Assembly: GCF_000192865.1 (NCBI RefSeq)
Contig: NC_015276.1
Span: forward strand, 3,720,001-3,784,000
Direction of reading: 5' to 3'
From: Marinomonas mediterranea MMB-1
Lineage (GTDB): Bacteria > Pseudomonadota > Gammaproteobacteria > Pseudomonadales > Marinomonadaceae
DNA: 64,000 bases
Shown here: one piece after another, positions 25,732 through 34,934 of the stretch
Numbering within the stretch: position 1 is the stretch's first letter
How the letters are laid out: each line of letters starts with the position of its first letter
The notes under the pieces: model-generated
Seen by the model: only the letters and a program-made list of their open reading frames with translations
Databases searched by the model: none
What the model was told of the DNA's origin: nothing
Position numbers and translations under genes: made by a program

Positions 25732-26714
25732 ACGCAATTGACATACGTAATATTTCTAAATCGTTTGAAGATAAAACAATCCTTCATGACATTAACCTGA
25801 CTATTGAGAAAGGTGAGTTTCTAACCTTACTCGGGCCATCGGGTTGTGGAAAAACCACCTTACTAAGGATCATTGCGGGTTTAGAATTTCCAGATACAGG
25901 GCGTATTCAGACGCTTTCAGGTGCCTTTGTTGACCGAGACAAAGAACAATTTTTGCCCGTTGCAAAACGAGGATTAGGGTACGTATTTCAAGACTACGGG
26001 CTTTGGCCTCATATGAGTACCTATGAAAACATTGCGTTTGGCTTGAAACAGCAAAAACGCCCCGTCTCAGAAATCAAACAGCGCGTTGACGAAGTCCTTG
26101 AACTCGTCAAGTTAACTGGACATGACCAAAAACTGCCTGAAAAACTGTCTGGCGGACAAAAACAACGCGTTTCCATTGCTCGTGCGTTAGCCGCTTCCCC
26201 TCAGATTATCTTGTTAGACGAACCGCTTTCTAACCTTGATGCCAATTTGAGAGAAGAGTTAGGTTTGGAAATTCGACAACTTACTGGCGAAATGGGCATT
26301 ACCTGCGTTAACGTTACGCACGACCGACGTGAAGCGCAGCTTCTCTCAGATAGAATTGCGCTCATGAAAGACGGTTATATCCATCAGCTGTCGAATCCAA
26401 CTGAGCTGTTTCAAAAACCCGCCAGCCGCTGGGCCAGTGAGTTTTTAAACGCTGGAAACTTACTTGACGGTGACTTACTAAAAAGAGAAAGAGGCGAATG
26501 GCTAGTGCCAAGAACCGCTTTTAACCTCGCATCAGACACCGATGAAAATGCTCTAACCATGGAAGTTGAAGATTGCCTTTTTTTAGACGATCGTTTCGAA
26601 ATTGTTGCCAGTCTCAATGGACACAGAGTGTGCCTATATAGCGGCCAACCCTATCAGAAAAAGCAATCGATAGCCGTGTCCCTAAAAGACGAACTTTTGG
26701 TAAAACTTTCTTAA
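25728..26714 (+). CDS. ABC transporter ATP-binding protein
   Basis: 328 aa ATPase of the same importer. Walker A is GPSGCGKTT (about 37-45), the Q-loop VFQDYGLWPHM, the signature KLSGGQKQRVSIARAL, Walker B IILLDEPLSNLD and the switch His NVTHDR. The C-terminal 90 residues form a TOBE-like regulatory domain (LDGDLLKRERGEWLVPR onward), as in FbpC/PotA ATPases. ATG 25728 overlaps the permease stop by 4 bases, giving translational coupling. It couples ATP hydrolysis to uptake through the fused permease. It is convergent with ung. Confidence 0.92.
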   Translation: MNAIDIRNISKSFEDKTILHDINLTIEKGEFLTLLGPSGCGKTTLLRIIAGLEFPDTGRIQTLSGAFVDRDKEQFLPVAKRGLGYVFQDYGLWPHMSTYENIAFGLKQQKRPVSEIKQRVDEVLELVKLTGHDQKLPEKLSGGQKQRVSIARALAASPQIILLDEPLSNLDANLREELGLEIRQLTGEMGITCVNVTHDRREAQLLSDRIALMKDGYIHQLSNPTELFQKPASRWASEFLNAGNLLDGDLLKRERGEWLVPRTAFNLASDTDENALTMEVEDCLFLDDRFEIVASLNGHRVCLYSGQPYQKKQSIAVSLKDELLVKLS

Positions 26715-26743
26715 CGCTCTGCCATTTAAAGGTTCAAAGTCTT

Positions 26744-27418
26744 TTACAGATGAGCCGCCCAATCGATTGGGGCCTGCCCAGTCTGCTTAAGGTAGGTATT
26801 AGTCTCAGAGAAATGTCGACAGCCAAAAAAGCCACGATATGCCGACAACGGTGATGGGTGAACACTTTCTAGTACTAAGTGCTTTGATCTGTCTATCATT
26901 TTGCCTTTTTTCTGAGCGTACGACCCCCAGAGCAGAAACACGATACCCTCTCGCTCCCCATTTAGAAGCGTAACTATTCGATCAGTGAAGGTTTCCCAAC
27001 CTTTCTTCTGATGCGCTCCTGCCTTACTTGCTTCCACCGTCAGCACACTGTTTAGCAGTAAGACACCTTGGTTCGCCCAGCTCTCTAGATAACCATGCTG
27101 CGCGACGGGAATGCCTAAATCCGATTCAAGTTCTTTATAAATATTAACCAGCGAAGGCGGGACTTTGATGCCCGGTTTTACGGAGAAAGAAAGGCCATGC
27201 GCTTGATCTGGCCCGTGATAGGGGTCTTGTCCAAGGATCACGACTTTCACATTGTCAAAAGACGTACAATTTAATGCGGTATAACGCTCTTCCGCCTCAG
27301 GATAAATCACTTTGCCTTTTTGGCTCTCTGAATCCAAGAAGTCCGTTAACGACAACATATAGTCTTTTTCAATTTCTGGTGCGAGTTTTTCGAGCCAATC
27401 TGACGTCAAATTCAACAT
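26744..27418 (-). CDS. ung: uracil-DNA glycosylase
   Basis: 224 aa family 1 enzyme that removes uracil from DNA in base excision repair. The water-activating loop GQDPYHG (Asp), the LLLNSVLTV strand, LLWGSYAQKKG and the minor-groove loop HPSPLSAYRGFFGC are all present. ATG 27418 is preferred over TTG 27436, which would abut the upstream phosphotransferase stop. The gene directly follows that phosphotransferase on the minus strand, so it is probably co-transcribed. No SOS box is seen. Confidence 0.96.
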   Translation of the reverse strand: MLNLTSDWLEKLAPEIEKDYMLSLTDFLDSESQKGKVIYPEAEERYTALNCTSFDNVKVVILGQDPYHGPDQAHGLSFSVKPGIKVPPSLVNIYKELESDLGIPVAQHGYLESWANQGVLLLNSVLTVEASKAGAHQKKGWETFTDRIVTLLNGEREGIVFLLWGSYAQKKGKMIDRSKHLVLESVHPSPLSAYRGFFGCRHFSETNTYLKQTGQAPIDWAAHL

Positions 27419-27436
27419 ATTCTTCACATCTAACAA

Positions 27437-28312
27437 TTAAATAAAGGGGTTAAGCTTTTTGGTGTCTTTAAACTCGCGGTAATAATCTAAAGACTGATGA
27501 TCATCGACACTGATCACGTGTTTTAACAGCAACCATGCCATCTCCCGCAAAGCGTAAGCGAAGCCATAGTCATGAATGGTCTTCAAGGTATCCTGCACGT
27601 TCAGAGTGTCATCGTAGGCTTCAATCAAGATCTTTTGTTGATCCAAGGTTAAGTTATGCGAACGTGACACTGCGGCAAGGTCAAACAAGGGGTCGCCAAG
27701 TGCTGTATATTCCCAATCAATAAACCAAATTTCTTCGTTATTAAGCAGCACATTTTTTGGATTCAAATCATTGTGACACAAGACATCCGGTCTGCCCCTC
27801 GAATCCACTTTATTCATCTGATCAAAGCAGTGCTGAAGGTATGCCACTTCATGCTTATGGGCGCCGTTTGTGTCGTGGTGTTCTATGCCACCCACATAAT
27901 GTTCGATCACCTGATAAATGTTTCGTGACGGGGCGTTAACTGACAATGCATGTACTTGAGTAAACAAGGCGCCGATTCGCTTAATATCACGAGAGTTGTG
28001 CTTTACGTCCCAGCTTAGCGCAGGTGCATGAATGTATTCACTTAGAATAGCACCTTGATCATTAGACCAGATAACAGTCGGAGAAATGCCTGCATTTTGC
28101 GCCGCTTTTAAGGCATTCAACTCTGCATGTCGATCGATCAAAAAAGCCTCAGTATCCAGCATCGGGACTCTGAGGACGGCTCTTGGCGCGTTATACCAAT
28201 GTAATTTCATTACATGATTTGAGTAGCCGTCTTCAATATTTTCCACTTTTAGGGCTTCTTGAGGGGGTAAATACGGCGAAATCTGTTCAAAAAGCACAGA
28301 TAATGTGGTCAT
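27437..28312 (-). CDS. choline/aminoglycoside kinase-like phosphotransferase
   Basis: 291 aa protein with the APH/choline kinase fold. The catalytic motif is LCHNDLNPKNVLL (Brenner motif with Asp and Asn), and the metal-binding motif is FIDWEYTALGDPLFDLA, whose Asp-Trp-Glu-Tyr form is most like choline/ethanolamine kinases (LicA) and ThiK thiamine kinases. It probably phosphorylates a small amino alcohol, but the exact substrate is not set by sequence. AAGGATG precedes ATG 28312. It is divergent from hexR and followed immediately by ung. Confidence 0.85.
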   Translation of the reverse strand: MTTLSVLFEQISPYLPPQEALKVENIEDGYSNHVMKLHWYNAPRAVLRVPMLDTEAFLIDRHAELNALKAAQNAGISPTVIWSNDQGAILSEYIHAPALSWDVKHNSRDIKRIGALFTQVHALSVNAPSRNIYQVIEHYVGGIEHHDTNGAHKHEVAYLQHCFDQMNKVDSRGRPDVLCHNDLNPKNVLLNNEEIWFIDWEYTALGDPLFDLAAVSRSHNLTLDQQKILIEAYDDTLNVQDTLKTIHDYGFAYALREMAWLLLKHVISVDDHQSLDYYREFKDTKKLNPFI

Positions 28313-28401
28313 TTTTCATCCTTTTGTTGTCAACAGACACACTGGCTGTCAGAATGGCGATTACAACACTTACCGTCAATAGTTACCGTTGAAGCAAATT
28401 A

Positions 28402-29265
28402 ATGAACAAGCATGACGATATTATTCGTAAAATACAGGAAAAGCTCAGTACGTTAAGTAAGTCTGAGCGAAAAGTCGCGGAAGCAATCTTAGCAGACCCT
28501 AAGACAACCATACATTCTAGTATCGCAAAACTCGCCGCTCGTGCTGAAGTGAGTGAACCGACCGTGAATCGATTCTGTCGCAGTTTGATTGGCAGTGGTT
28601 TCCCTGACTTTAAAGTTGCGCTAGCGCAAAGTTTGGCAACGGGTACACCTTATGTGAACCTGAATGTCGAACCTGACGACGCCCCAGGCGCAGTCACTAA
28701 TAAAATTTTTGAAGCGGCTAAAAACAACCTCACTCGTGCGCAGGAACTCCTACCGGAATCTCTTATCAGCCGCGCTGTCGATGTACTTGCGGGCGCTCGA
28801 CGTATTGAGTTTTATGGTTTAGGTGCGTCAGGTCCCGTTGCGAAAGATGCTCATCACAAGTTCTTCCGTCTAAATGTTCCTGTCGTTGCCTATACCGATA
28901 TATTGGTTCAACGTATGGCAGCAGCAGGCACGCATCCTGGCGATGCGGTCGTTTTGATTTCCTATACAGGACGTACTCTACCGCTAATCGAAACCGCTCG
29001 AGTGGCACGTGAAGCAGGTGCATCCGTTATCGGGATCACAAACCCAGAATCCCCGCTTACTGAGCATTGTTCTATCGTTCTTCCTATTGAAGAGACGGAA
29101 GATACTGATATCTATACGCCGATGAGCTCACGTATTGTGTACCTCACATTAATCGATGCGTTGGCGACAGGTGTTCTTCTAAAACGTGGGCCTGAGTTTA
29201 ACTCTCATCTTAAGAAACTAAAAACAAGCGTACAGGATACTCGTTTACCGAAAAACAAAACCTAA
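28402..29265 (+). CDS. hexR: HexR transcriptional regulator (RpiR family)
   Basis: 287 aa. An N-terminal helix-turn-helix of the RpiR type (LSKSERKVAEAILADP, then LAARAEVSEPTVNRFCRSLI) is followed by a sugar-isomerase (SIS) domain from about 120 to 255 (RIEFYGLGASGPVAKDAHHK, VLISYTGRT). HexR controls Entner-Doudoroff and central carbon genes and is released by 2-keto-3-deoxy-6-phosphogluconate. Targets are in this window: edd, gap and probably pykA, 2-7 kb away, with HexR-type palindromes between edd and gap. Unlike Pseudomonas, zwf-pgl-eda do not follow. Only a weak ribosome site precedes ATG 28402. Confidence 0.92.
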   Translation: MNKHDDIIRKIQEKLSTLSKSERKVAEAILADPKTTIHSSIAKLAARAEVSEPTVNRFCRSLIGSGFPDFKVALAQSLATGTPYVNLNVEPDDAPGAVTNKIFEAAKNNLTRAQELLPESLISRAVDVLAGARRIEFYGLGASGPVAKDAHHKFFRLNVPVVAYTDILVQRMAAAGTHPGDAVVLISYTGRTLPLIETARVAREAGASVIGITNPESPLTEHCSIVLPIEETEDTDIYTPMSSRIVYLTLIDALATGVLLKRGPEFNSHLKKLKTSVQDTRLPKNKT

Positions 29266-29301
29266 CGCGACGTTAAAATCCACTTAGTTTATAGCTTCCA
29301 T

Positions 29302-29359
29302 AAGGAGTCATAACTTTGATACATCTAACTAAGATATATTGAAGTATGGCTCCTTTTTC
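29302..29359 (+). terminator. hexR terminator
   Basis: Imperfect stem AAGGAGTCATAACTT / AAGTATGGCTCCTT with a wide loop, ending in TTTTTCTTT. Confidence 0.65.
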
Positions 29360-29714
29360 TTTATCCCTGTTTACACCTCCACCTTCTCTTATTCAGTATT
29401 TTTGTCAAAAAATGCAAGAATAACGCACCAACAGGCCATCAATCGGATTTATTTACAAATTTAAAGTAGGTTTTTGAAAGATTATCCGCTTCCCCGTCCC
29501 TAGAATCCTTGCCTTGGTCGAAAAACATGCATAACTCTTCCTACTTGTGATGACGAATACATGTTTTAGAGAGAACACGACTCAAACAGAAAAACCAAGC
29601 CTAAAGCACTCAACTATAAGATGCTTGAGCCAAGCCCACTCAAATAGAGTGCTCTTTGTTCAGGAAAAGTTGAACGCCTAGGTATACGTATAAATATATT
29701 CTTGGGGACTACAC
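29360..29714. other. putP upstream region with duplicated leader segment
   Basis: About 355 bases with no gene. Near the 3' end, CCAAGCC followed by CACTCAA occurs twice: CCAAGCC (29595-29601) with CACTCAA (29607-29613), and CCAAGCC (29630-29636) running straight into CACTCAA (29637-29643). GAGTG at 29647-29651 can pair with either CACTC, and CTCAA/TTGAG pair between them, so alternative stem-loops are possible just before putP. Confidence 0.45.
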
Positions 29715-31211
29715 ATGATTGAGAACAGTTGGGCGATAAGCTTAACCTTTTTAGCGTATCTAATTGTGATGCTTGGCATCGGCTTATACGCTTACAAACT
29801 TACGTCAAACTCAGAAGATTACTTCTTGGGGGGACGCTCACTAGGCCCATGGCCTACTGCGATCTCTGCTGGCGCATCTGACATGAGTGGCTGGTTGCTG
29901 CTTGGCCTACCTGGCTATGCATTCGCATCAGGTATGGAATCACTTTGGTTAGCGGGTGGCCTACTTGCAGGTACATGGTTGAACTGGTTGATTTGTGCGA
30001 AACGTCTGCGTACTTACAGTATCCAAACAGACAACGCATTGACACTTCCTGATTTCCTAGCGAAGCGTTTCAACGACAAATCTAAACTGATTCAAACGAT
30101 TTCTGCTTTCTTCATCTTACTTTTCTTCTTGTTCTACACAAGTTCTGGCCTTGTTGCTGGTGGTAAGCTTTTCGAAACAGTATTTGGTTTAGATTACACT
30201 TACGCCGTTATTATCGGCACAGTATGTGTTGTATCGTACACACTATTTGGTGGTTTCCTAGCCGTTGCTTGGACTGACCTTGTCCAAGGCTTAATGATGG
30301 CAGCAGCACTTGTGATTGTTCCTGTTATTGCTTTAGATGGCAGCTGGTCTGAGCTTCACGCTACACTGGCAGCGAAAAACCCTGAGCTACTAACAGTTTG
30401 GAACAATGTGAAAGGCGAACCGTTATCAGCAATTGGTATCATTTCTCTAGTTGCATGGGGCCTAGGCTACTTCGGTCAACCGCACATTCTTGCTCGTTTC
30501 AAAGCGTCTCGCTCTAATAAAGACATTGGTACAGCACGCCGTATTGCGGTTACTTGGACAGCTCTGTCTATGGCAGGTGCATTGGCAGTTGGTTTTGTTG
30601 GTATTACTTATGTTGACACGAACCTTGCTGGATCACTTGGCGATTCTGAAAAGATCTTCATGGTGTTGGTAAACGCAGTCTTCCATCCTGTGGTAGCGGG
30701 TATCCTACTTGCCGCTATCTTAGCTGCGATCATGAGTACAGCAGACTCTCAATTGCTTGTTTCTTCCTCTGCACTAGCAGAAGATTTCTACAAGCAAATC
30801 ATTAAGAAAGACGCGTCACCTGAGCACATTGTTAACGTTGGTCGCTTCGGTGTTGTCGCAATTTCTCTCATCGCTCTAACGCTTGCAATGAACCCGGATA
30901 GCTCTGTATTAGGTCTAGTATCTTACGCTTGGGCTGGTTTCGGTGCAGCATTTGGCCCTGCAATTATTCTGAGCTTGTTCTGGCGAAACATGAACCGCAA
31001 CGGCGCTCTAGCAGGCATCATAGTGGGTGGCGTTACAATCGTAATTTGGAAGCAGTTGTCAGGCGGCATCTTCGATGTCTATGAAATCGTTCCCGGTTTT
31101 ATTCTTTCAACGATCTCTATCATCGTTATAAGCTTAGCTTCTGGTACACCATCTAAAGAAGTGACTGAATCTTTCGACGAGTACACTAACAAGCTGGACA
31201 CAATGGCCTAA
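29715..31211 (+). CDS. putP: sodium/proline symporter
   Basis: 498 aa member of the sodium:solute symporter family with about 13 hydrophobic segments. The signature stretch GGRSLGPWPTAISAGASDMSGWLLLGLPG matches PutP, including the Asp and Ser residues used for sodium. FGGFLAVAWTDLVQGLMM and ILAAIMSTADSQLLVSSSAL also match. It imports proline with Na+ for nutrition or osmoprotection. No putA is adjacent. GGGGA precedes ATG 29715. It lies between hexR and edd in the same window but is not obviously part of the HexR regulon. Confidence 0.94.
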   Translation: MIENSWAISLTFLAYLIVMLGIGLYAYKLTSNSEDYFLGGRSLGPWPTAISAGASDMSGWLLLGLPGYAFASGMESLWLAGGLLAGTWLNWLICAKRLRTYSIQTDNALTLPDFLAKRFNDKSKLIQTISAFFILLFFLFYTSSGLVAGGKLFETVFGLDYTYAVIIGTVCVVSYTLFGGFLAVAWTDLVQGLMMAAALVIVPVIALDGSWSELHATLAAKNPELLTVWNNVKGEPLSAIGIISLVAWGLGYFGQPHILARFKASRSNKDIGTARRIAVTWTALSMAGALAVGFVGITYVDTNLAGSLGDSEKIFMVLVNAVFHPVVAGILLAAILAAIMSTADSQLLVSSSALAEDFYKQIIKKDASPEHIVNVGRFGVVAISLIALTLAMNPDSSVLGLVSYAWAGFGAAFGPAIILSLFWRNMNRNGALAGIIVGGVTIVIWKQLSGGIFDVYEIVPGFILSTISIIVISLASGTPSKEVTESFDEYTNKLDTMA

Positions 31212-31256
31212 ATTCTACCTTATTTAGGATGAGTCAATAGCTAAAGAAGTATGGTC

Positions 31257-31295
31257 AGCCTCGTTATTGCAAATGATATTTTCGATAACGGGGCT
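31257..31295 (+). terminator. stem-loop after putP
   Basis: AGCCTCGTTAT (31257-31267) pairs with ATAACGGGGCT (31285-31295) with one G-T pair and a 17-nt loop. There is no T-run; it probably marks the putP 3' end. Confidence 0.5.
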
Positions 31296-31328
31296 GCTTA
31301 GTTGAGTCAATGTATTCATCTTCTTCAT

Positions 31329-31511
31329 TTACATGAAATAGCGTTCTTGCTCTAGACTCAACGCTCCTGCCCCTAATTTCCGCCACAGTTTTTTCCGGTC
31401 TCGATACCACCAATCACCACACACCATGAATAAACAACGCTCTAACACCTTATTTTCACGCTTTAATACACAGCCAAATTGACTTCTCTCCGGTTGAATA
31501 TTTCGTCCCAC
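31329..31511 (-). CDS. possible small hypothetical protein
   Basis: 60 aa reading frame starting at GTG 31511, rich in Arg, Lys and Trp (GDWWYRDRKKLWRKLGAG). It falls between the putP stem-loop and the edd terminator, and codon choice looks coding-like. However, it lacks a clear ribosome site and sits just downstream of the edd terminator. I do not recognise it. It may be real or chance. Confidence 0.3.
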   Translation of the reverse strand: MGRNIQPERSQFGCVLKRENKVLERCLFMVCGDWWYRDRKKLWRKLGAGALSLEQERYFM

Positions 31512-31533
31512 GTATCGTCTGTTATTGAAAGCA

Positions 31534-31563
31534 TAAAAAAAGGCCTACCAAAAAGGTAGGCCC
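31534..31563 (-). terminator. edd terminator
   Basis: On the minus strand GGGCCTACC, a T-rich loop and GGTAGGCC are followed by TTTTTTT. It lies about 65 bases beyond the edd stop and is a strong intrinsic terminator. Confidence 0.92.
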
Positions 31564-31627
31564 AAACACCATTACTAACGTCAACCGCTAGTAGTCAGAG
31601 GAAACGTTGCTCTGTCAGTCTGAATAA

Positions 31628-33442
31628 CTACTCAGCAAACAGACTACATGCCCCTTGTTCAGCACCACTCACCAATGTGCGCTGAGCGTAAAATAACTCT
31701 CGTCCCATCCCTTGGTGAGACTCAGACAAATCATGTGTTGCAGCCTCTCGTCCTGCCAATTCGTCATCGGAAACCAGTAAGGATAAGGTGCCAGTTACCG
31801 CATCCAGACGCATTAGATCGCCGTCTTTAATTTTTCCAATAAGGCCACCAGCCAATGCTTCTGGCGTTAAATGTATCGCAGCCGGGACTTTACCTGATGC
31901 ACCAGACATTCGACCATCTGTCACCAACGCGACTTTAAAACCTTTATCTTGAAGGTTACCAAGATAAGGCGTTAACTTATGCAGCTCAGGCATACCAATG
32001 GCCTTCGGTCCTTGAAAACGCACAACCGCCACACAGTCTCGCTCAAGCTCACCCGATGAAATCGCTTTTGCTAGATCATTCTGGTTGTGGAAAACTACAG
32101 CAGGCGCTTCAATGATTCGACTTTCTTCTTTTACCGCAGAGACCTTAATAACAGATCGTCCTAGATTGCCTTTCAATAGAGACAGGCCGCCTTCTTTGCT
32201 AAAAGGATTTTCAATTGGGCGTACCACGTCAGCATCGAGACTGACATCAGTGCCTTCTTTCCACACAACGTTACCACCGTCAAGGAACGGCTCTTTTGCG
32301 TAGTGACTCAATCCCTTACCAACAATGGTATTCACATCTTCGTGAACCAAACCACCTTTAATAAGTTGCTTAACAAGAAACGCCATACCGCCTGCGGCAT
32401 GAAAATGATTAATGTCCGCCTGCCCATTAGGATAGATACGCGTTAATAGTGGAACCGCTTTTGAAAGCTCAGAGAAATCATCCCAAGTAACGACAATACC
32501 CGCTGCACGAGCGTAAGCAACAATGTGCATAGTATGGTTGGTTGATCCACCTGTGGCCAAAAGCCCTACAATAGAGTTAACAATCGAGCGCTCGTCAATC
32601 ACCTCATAGATAGGTCGATAATCACGTCCTAATGCCGTTGTTTTAGCGGCCAATTGCGCTGTATGGCGAGTTAGAGCCTCACGCAGCGGATCGTCAGGGC
32701 TCACGAAAGAAGAACCCGGTAACTGCAGCCCCATAATCTCAACCAATAGCTGATTTGAGTTCGCTGTACCATAAAAGGTACATGTACCGGCACTATGATA
32801 AGAGGCCGATTCTGCTTCTAGAAGCTCTTCTCGGCTCGCCTCACCTTTCGCAAAACGCTGACGTACCGCAGCTTTTTGCGCGTTGGTAATGCCCGATTTC
32901 ATTGGGCCAGCAGGAACGAACAAGCAGGGTAACTGGCCGAAACGTAAAGCCGAAATTAACAAGCCAGGAACGATTTTGTCACAAATACCTAAGAAAAGGG
33001 CTGCGTCAAACATGTTGTGAGAAAGGGCAATGGCTGCGCCTTGAGCAATGTTATCGCGACTAAATAGGCTCAATTCCATGCCATCTTGACCTTGAGTCAC
33101 GCCGTCACACATTGCAGGAACGCCACCCGCAAACTGTGCGACTGATCCCATTTCAGTCACAGCTTCTCGAATAATACGAGGATAATCCTCATAAGGTTGA
33201 TGAGCCGAAAGCATGTCGTTATACGAAGAGACAATACCTATGTTTGCTTCTTCCATTAACGTTAGCTTTTGCTTGTCTTGTGGATTACAAGCAGCAAAAC
33301 CATGCGCTAAGTTACCGCAAGAAAGAACGCCACGATGCGGTCCTTTTTCCTGCGCTTTTTTCATATCTTCCAGATATTTCGTTCGCAGTTTTTTACTGCG
33401 CTCAACAATATTATTCGTCACTTCCGTAACAATGGGGTTCAT
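31628..33442 (-). CDS. edd: phosphogluconate dehydratase
   Basis: 604 aa [4Fe-4S] dehydratase that converts 6-phosphogluconate to 2-keto-3-deoxy-6-phosphogluconate, the first committed step of the Entner-Doudoroff pathway. Edd/IlvD blocks include SYNDMLSAHQPYEDYP, GVPAMCDGVTQG, FLGICDKIVPGL (cluster Cys), GTCTFYGTANSNQ (cluster Cys), GGSTNHTMHI and TDGRMSGASGKVPAAIH. GGAG precedes ATG 33442. It is divergent from gap across a region with HexR-type sites. eda is not in the window. Confidence 0.97.
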   Translation of the reverse strand: MNPIVTEVTNNIVERSKKLRTKYLEDMKKAQEKGPHRGVLSCGNLAHGFAACNPQDKQKLTLMEEANIGIVSSYNDMLSAHQPYEDYPRIIREAVTEMGSVAQFAGGVPAMCDGVTQGQDGMELSLFSRDNIAQGAAIALSHNMFDAALFLGICDKIVPGLLISALRFGQLPCLFVPAGPMKSGITNAQKAAVRQRFAKGEASREELLEAESASYHSAGTCTFYGTANSNQLLVEIMGLQLPGSSFVSPDDPLREALTRHTAQLAAKTTALGRDYRPIYEVIDERSIVNSIVGLLATGGSTNHTMHIVAYARAAGIVVTWDDFSELSKAVPLLTRIYPNGQADINHFHAAGGMAFLVKQLIKGGLVHEDVNTIVGKGLSHYAKEPFLDGGNVVWKEGTDVSLDADVVRPIENPFSKEGGLSLLKGNLGRSVIKVSAVKEESRIIEAPAVVFHNQNDLAKAISSGELERDCVAVVRFQGPKAIGMPELHKLTPYLGNLQDKGFKVALVTDGRMSGASGKVPAAIHLTPEALAGGLIGKIKDGDLMRLDAVTGTLSLLVSDDELAGREAATHDLSESHQGMGRELFYAQRTLVSGAEQGACSLFAE

Positions 33443-33504
33443 GCTTCACTCCGCTTTTGTTATGCGACTTACGACTGAAGTAAGTCGGCATGACATAAAT
33501 TTTA

Positions 33505-33519
33505 TGTAATATTACTACA
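33505..33519. promoter_or_regulatory. HexR-type operator
   Basis: On the minus strand TGTAGTAATATTACA, a close match to the known HexR palindrome TGTAAT-N3-ATTACA. It lies 63 bases upstream of the edd start. HexR binding is inferred from family knowledge. Confidence 0.75.
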
Positions 33520-33576
33520 TATAAATCATAAATCACGCCCAAAAACCGATTATTTTAAAGAAAAACCCTAAAATAT

Positions 33577-33591
33577 TGTAATTTTTTTACT
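33577..33591. promoter_or_regulatory. weak HexR-like site
   Basis: TGTAATTTTTTTACT keeps the left half of the HexR palindrome and part of the right. It lies between the two better sites in the edd/gap gap. Confidence 0.3.
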
Positions 33592-33740
33592 TAAGGCCTC
33601 CTATTTCGAGTTTTTTTCGATAGAATGGCAACTAATCTGTAACACAAGTAAGTGTAGTATCAATTTAAACGAACGATGTGATTATTTTTTAATCATTTAT
33701 AATGTTATTTGATTTAGATTCTTGCTTGCAAAACTGCTTA

Positions 33741-33755
33741 TGTAGTATTTTTACA
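33741..33755. promoter_or_regulatory. HexR-type operator upstream of gap
   Basis: TGTAGTATTTTTACA differs at one position from the TGTARTNNNATTACA form and lies 84 bases before the gap start. Confidence 0.6.
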
Positions 33756-33838
33756 AAATAAAGCAATTCTGGAATAAGTGTTCCACACTTGTGTTAGCGA
33801 CTTTATGAAATGAATTTCAGACGAATTTAGAGGTGGGT

Positions 33839-34852
33839 ATGACTATTAAGGTAGCAATTAACGGATATGGACGTATTGGACGCAACACGCTTCGAGCGCT
33901 TTACGAGTCTGGTAAACGAGATCAAATTCAAGTCGTAGCAATCAACGACTTAGGCGACTCAAAAATAAACGCTCACCTTACTAAGTACGACACGGTTCAT
34001 GGTCGCTTCAATGCTGATGTTAATTTCGATGAAGAAGCACTGTATATTAATGAAGACAAAATTCTAACCTTGTCTGAGCGCGATCCAGCGGCGTTGCCTT
34101 GGGCTGATCTTGACGTTGATGTTGTATTTGAATGTACCGGCTTTTTTACAACGAAAGAAACGGCAAGTGCTCACTTATCTGCTGGCGCGAAAAAAGTCAT
34201 TATTTCTGCACCGGGTAAAGAAGTCGATGCCACGGTTGTATACGGTGTAAACCAAGACGTATTGACGTCTGATATGACCGTCATTTCGAATGCATCTTGC
34301 ACAACTAACTGTCTTGCTCCGATCGCGAAGCCACTAAACGACAAACTCGGAATTGTTAGCGGCTTGATGACCACAATCCACGCGTATACAAATGACCAAA
34401 AACTGTCTGACGTTTATCACCAAGACCTATACCGTGCTCGAGCGGCGGCAATGAACATGATCCCAACAAAAACGGGCGCAGCGGCAGCGGTAGGTTTAGT
34501 GGTACCAGAACTAGCAGGTAAATTTGATGGTATGGCGGTGCGTGTACCGACCGTAAACGTCTCTTTGGTTGACCTTACCTTCCAAGCACCTCGTGAAACA
34601 ACGGCTGAAGAAGTAAATCAAATCATCGAAGATGCGATTGCAGCAGATCCAGTCCTTGCCGACGTTCTATGTGTAAACCGTGAGCCTTTGGTTTCAAGTG
34701 ATTTTAACCACAGCACTTACACATCAAACTTTGATGCAACACAAACACGTGTACAAGGCACTCTGGTTAAAGTAATGGCTTGGTACGATAACGAATGGGG
34801 CTTCTCAAACCGAATGTTAGACAACGCAATTGCATTAATGAGTGCAAAATAG
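33839..34852 (+). CDS. gap: glyceraldehyde-3-phosphate dehydrogenase, type I
   Basis: 337 aa phosphorylating GAPDH. The NAD domain begins VAINGYGRIGRNTLRAL, the catalytic Cys154 is in SNASCTTNCLAP, and WYDNEWGFSNRM is at the C-terminus. It acts in lower glycolysis on triose phosphate from the Entner-Doudoroff split, or in gluconeogenesis. ATG 33839 follows AGAGGTG; the frame is open two codons further to a GTG. It is followed by a stem-loop and then pykA, and shares its HexR-type regulatory region with edd. Confidence 0.96.
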   Translation: MTIKVAINGYGRIGRNTLRALYESGKRDQIQVVAINDLGDSKINAHLTKYDTVHGRFNADVNFDEEALYINEDKILTLSERDPAALPWADLDVDVVFECTGFFTTKETASAHLSAGAKKVIISAPGKEVDATVVYGVNQDVLTSDMTVISNASCTTNCLAPIAKPLNDKLGIVSGLMTTIHAYTNDQKLSDVYHQDLYRARAAAMNMIPTKTGAAAAVGLVVPELAGKFDGMAVRVPTVNVSLVDLTFQAPRETTAEEVNQIIEDAIAADPVLADVLCVNREPLVSSDFNHSTYTSNFDATQTRVQGTLVKVMAWYDNEWGFSNRMLDNAIALMSAK

Positions 34853-34863
34853 CTCAAAATACA

Positions 34864-34887
34864 CGAAGGCTGCTGACGCAGCCTTCG
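34864..34887 (+). terminator. stem-loop between gap and pykA
   Basis: 10-bp perfect stem CGAAGGCTGC / GCAGCCTTCG with loop TGAC, followed by TCGTTTCAT. It could partly terminate the gap transcript, leaving read-through to pykA. Confidence 0.65.
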
Positions 34888-34934
34888 TCGTTTCATATAC
34901 TTCTCTTCACGTATCTTAATTTTTGGTAAATATC

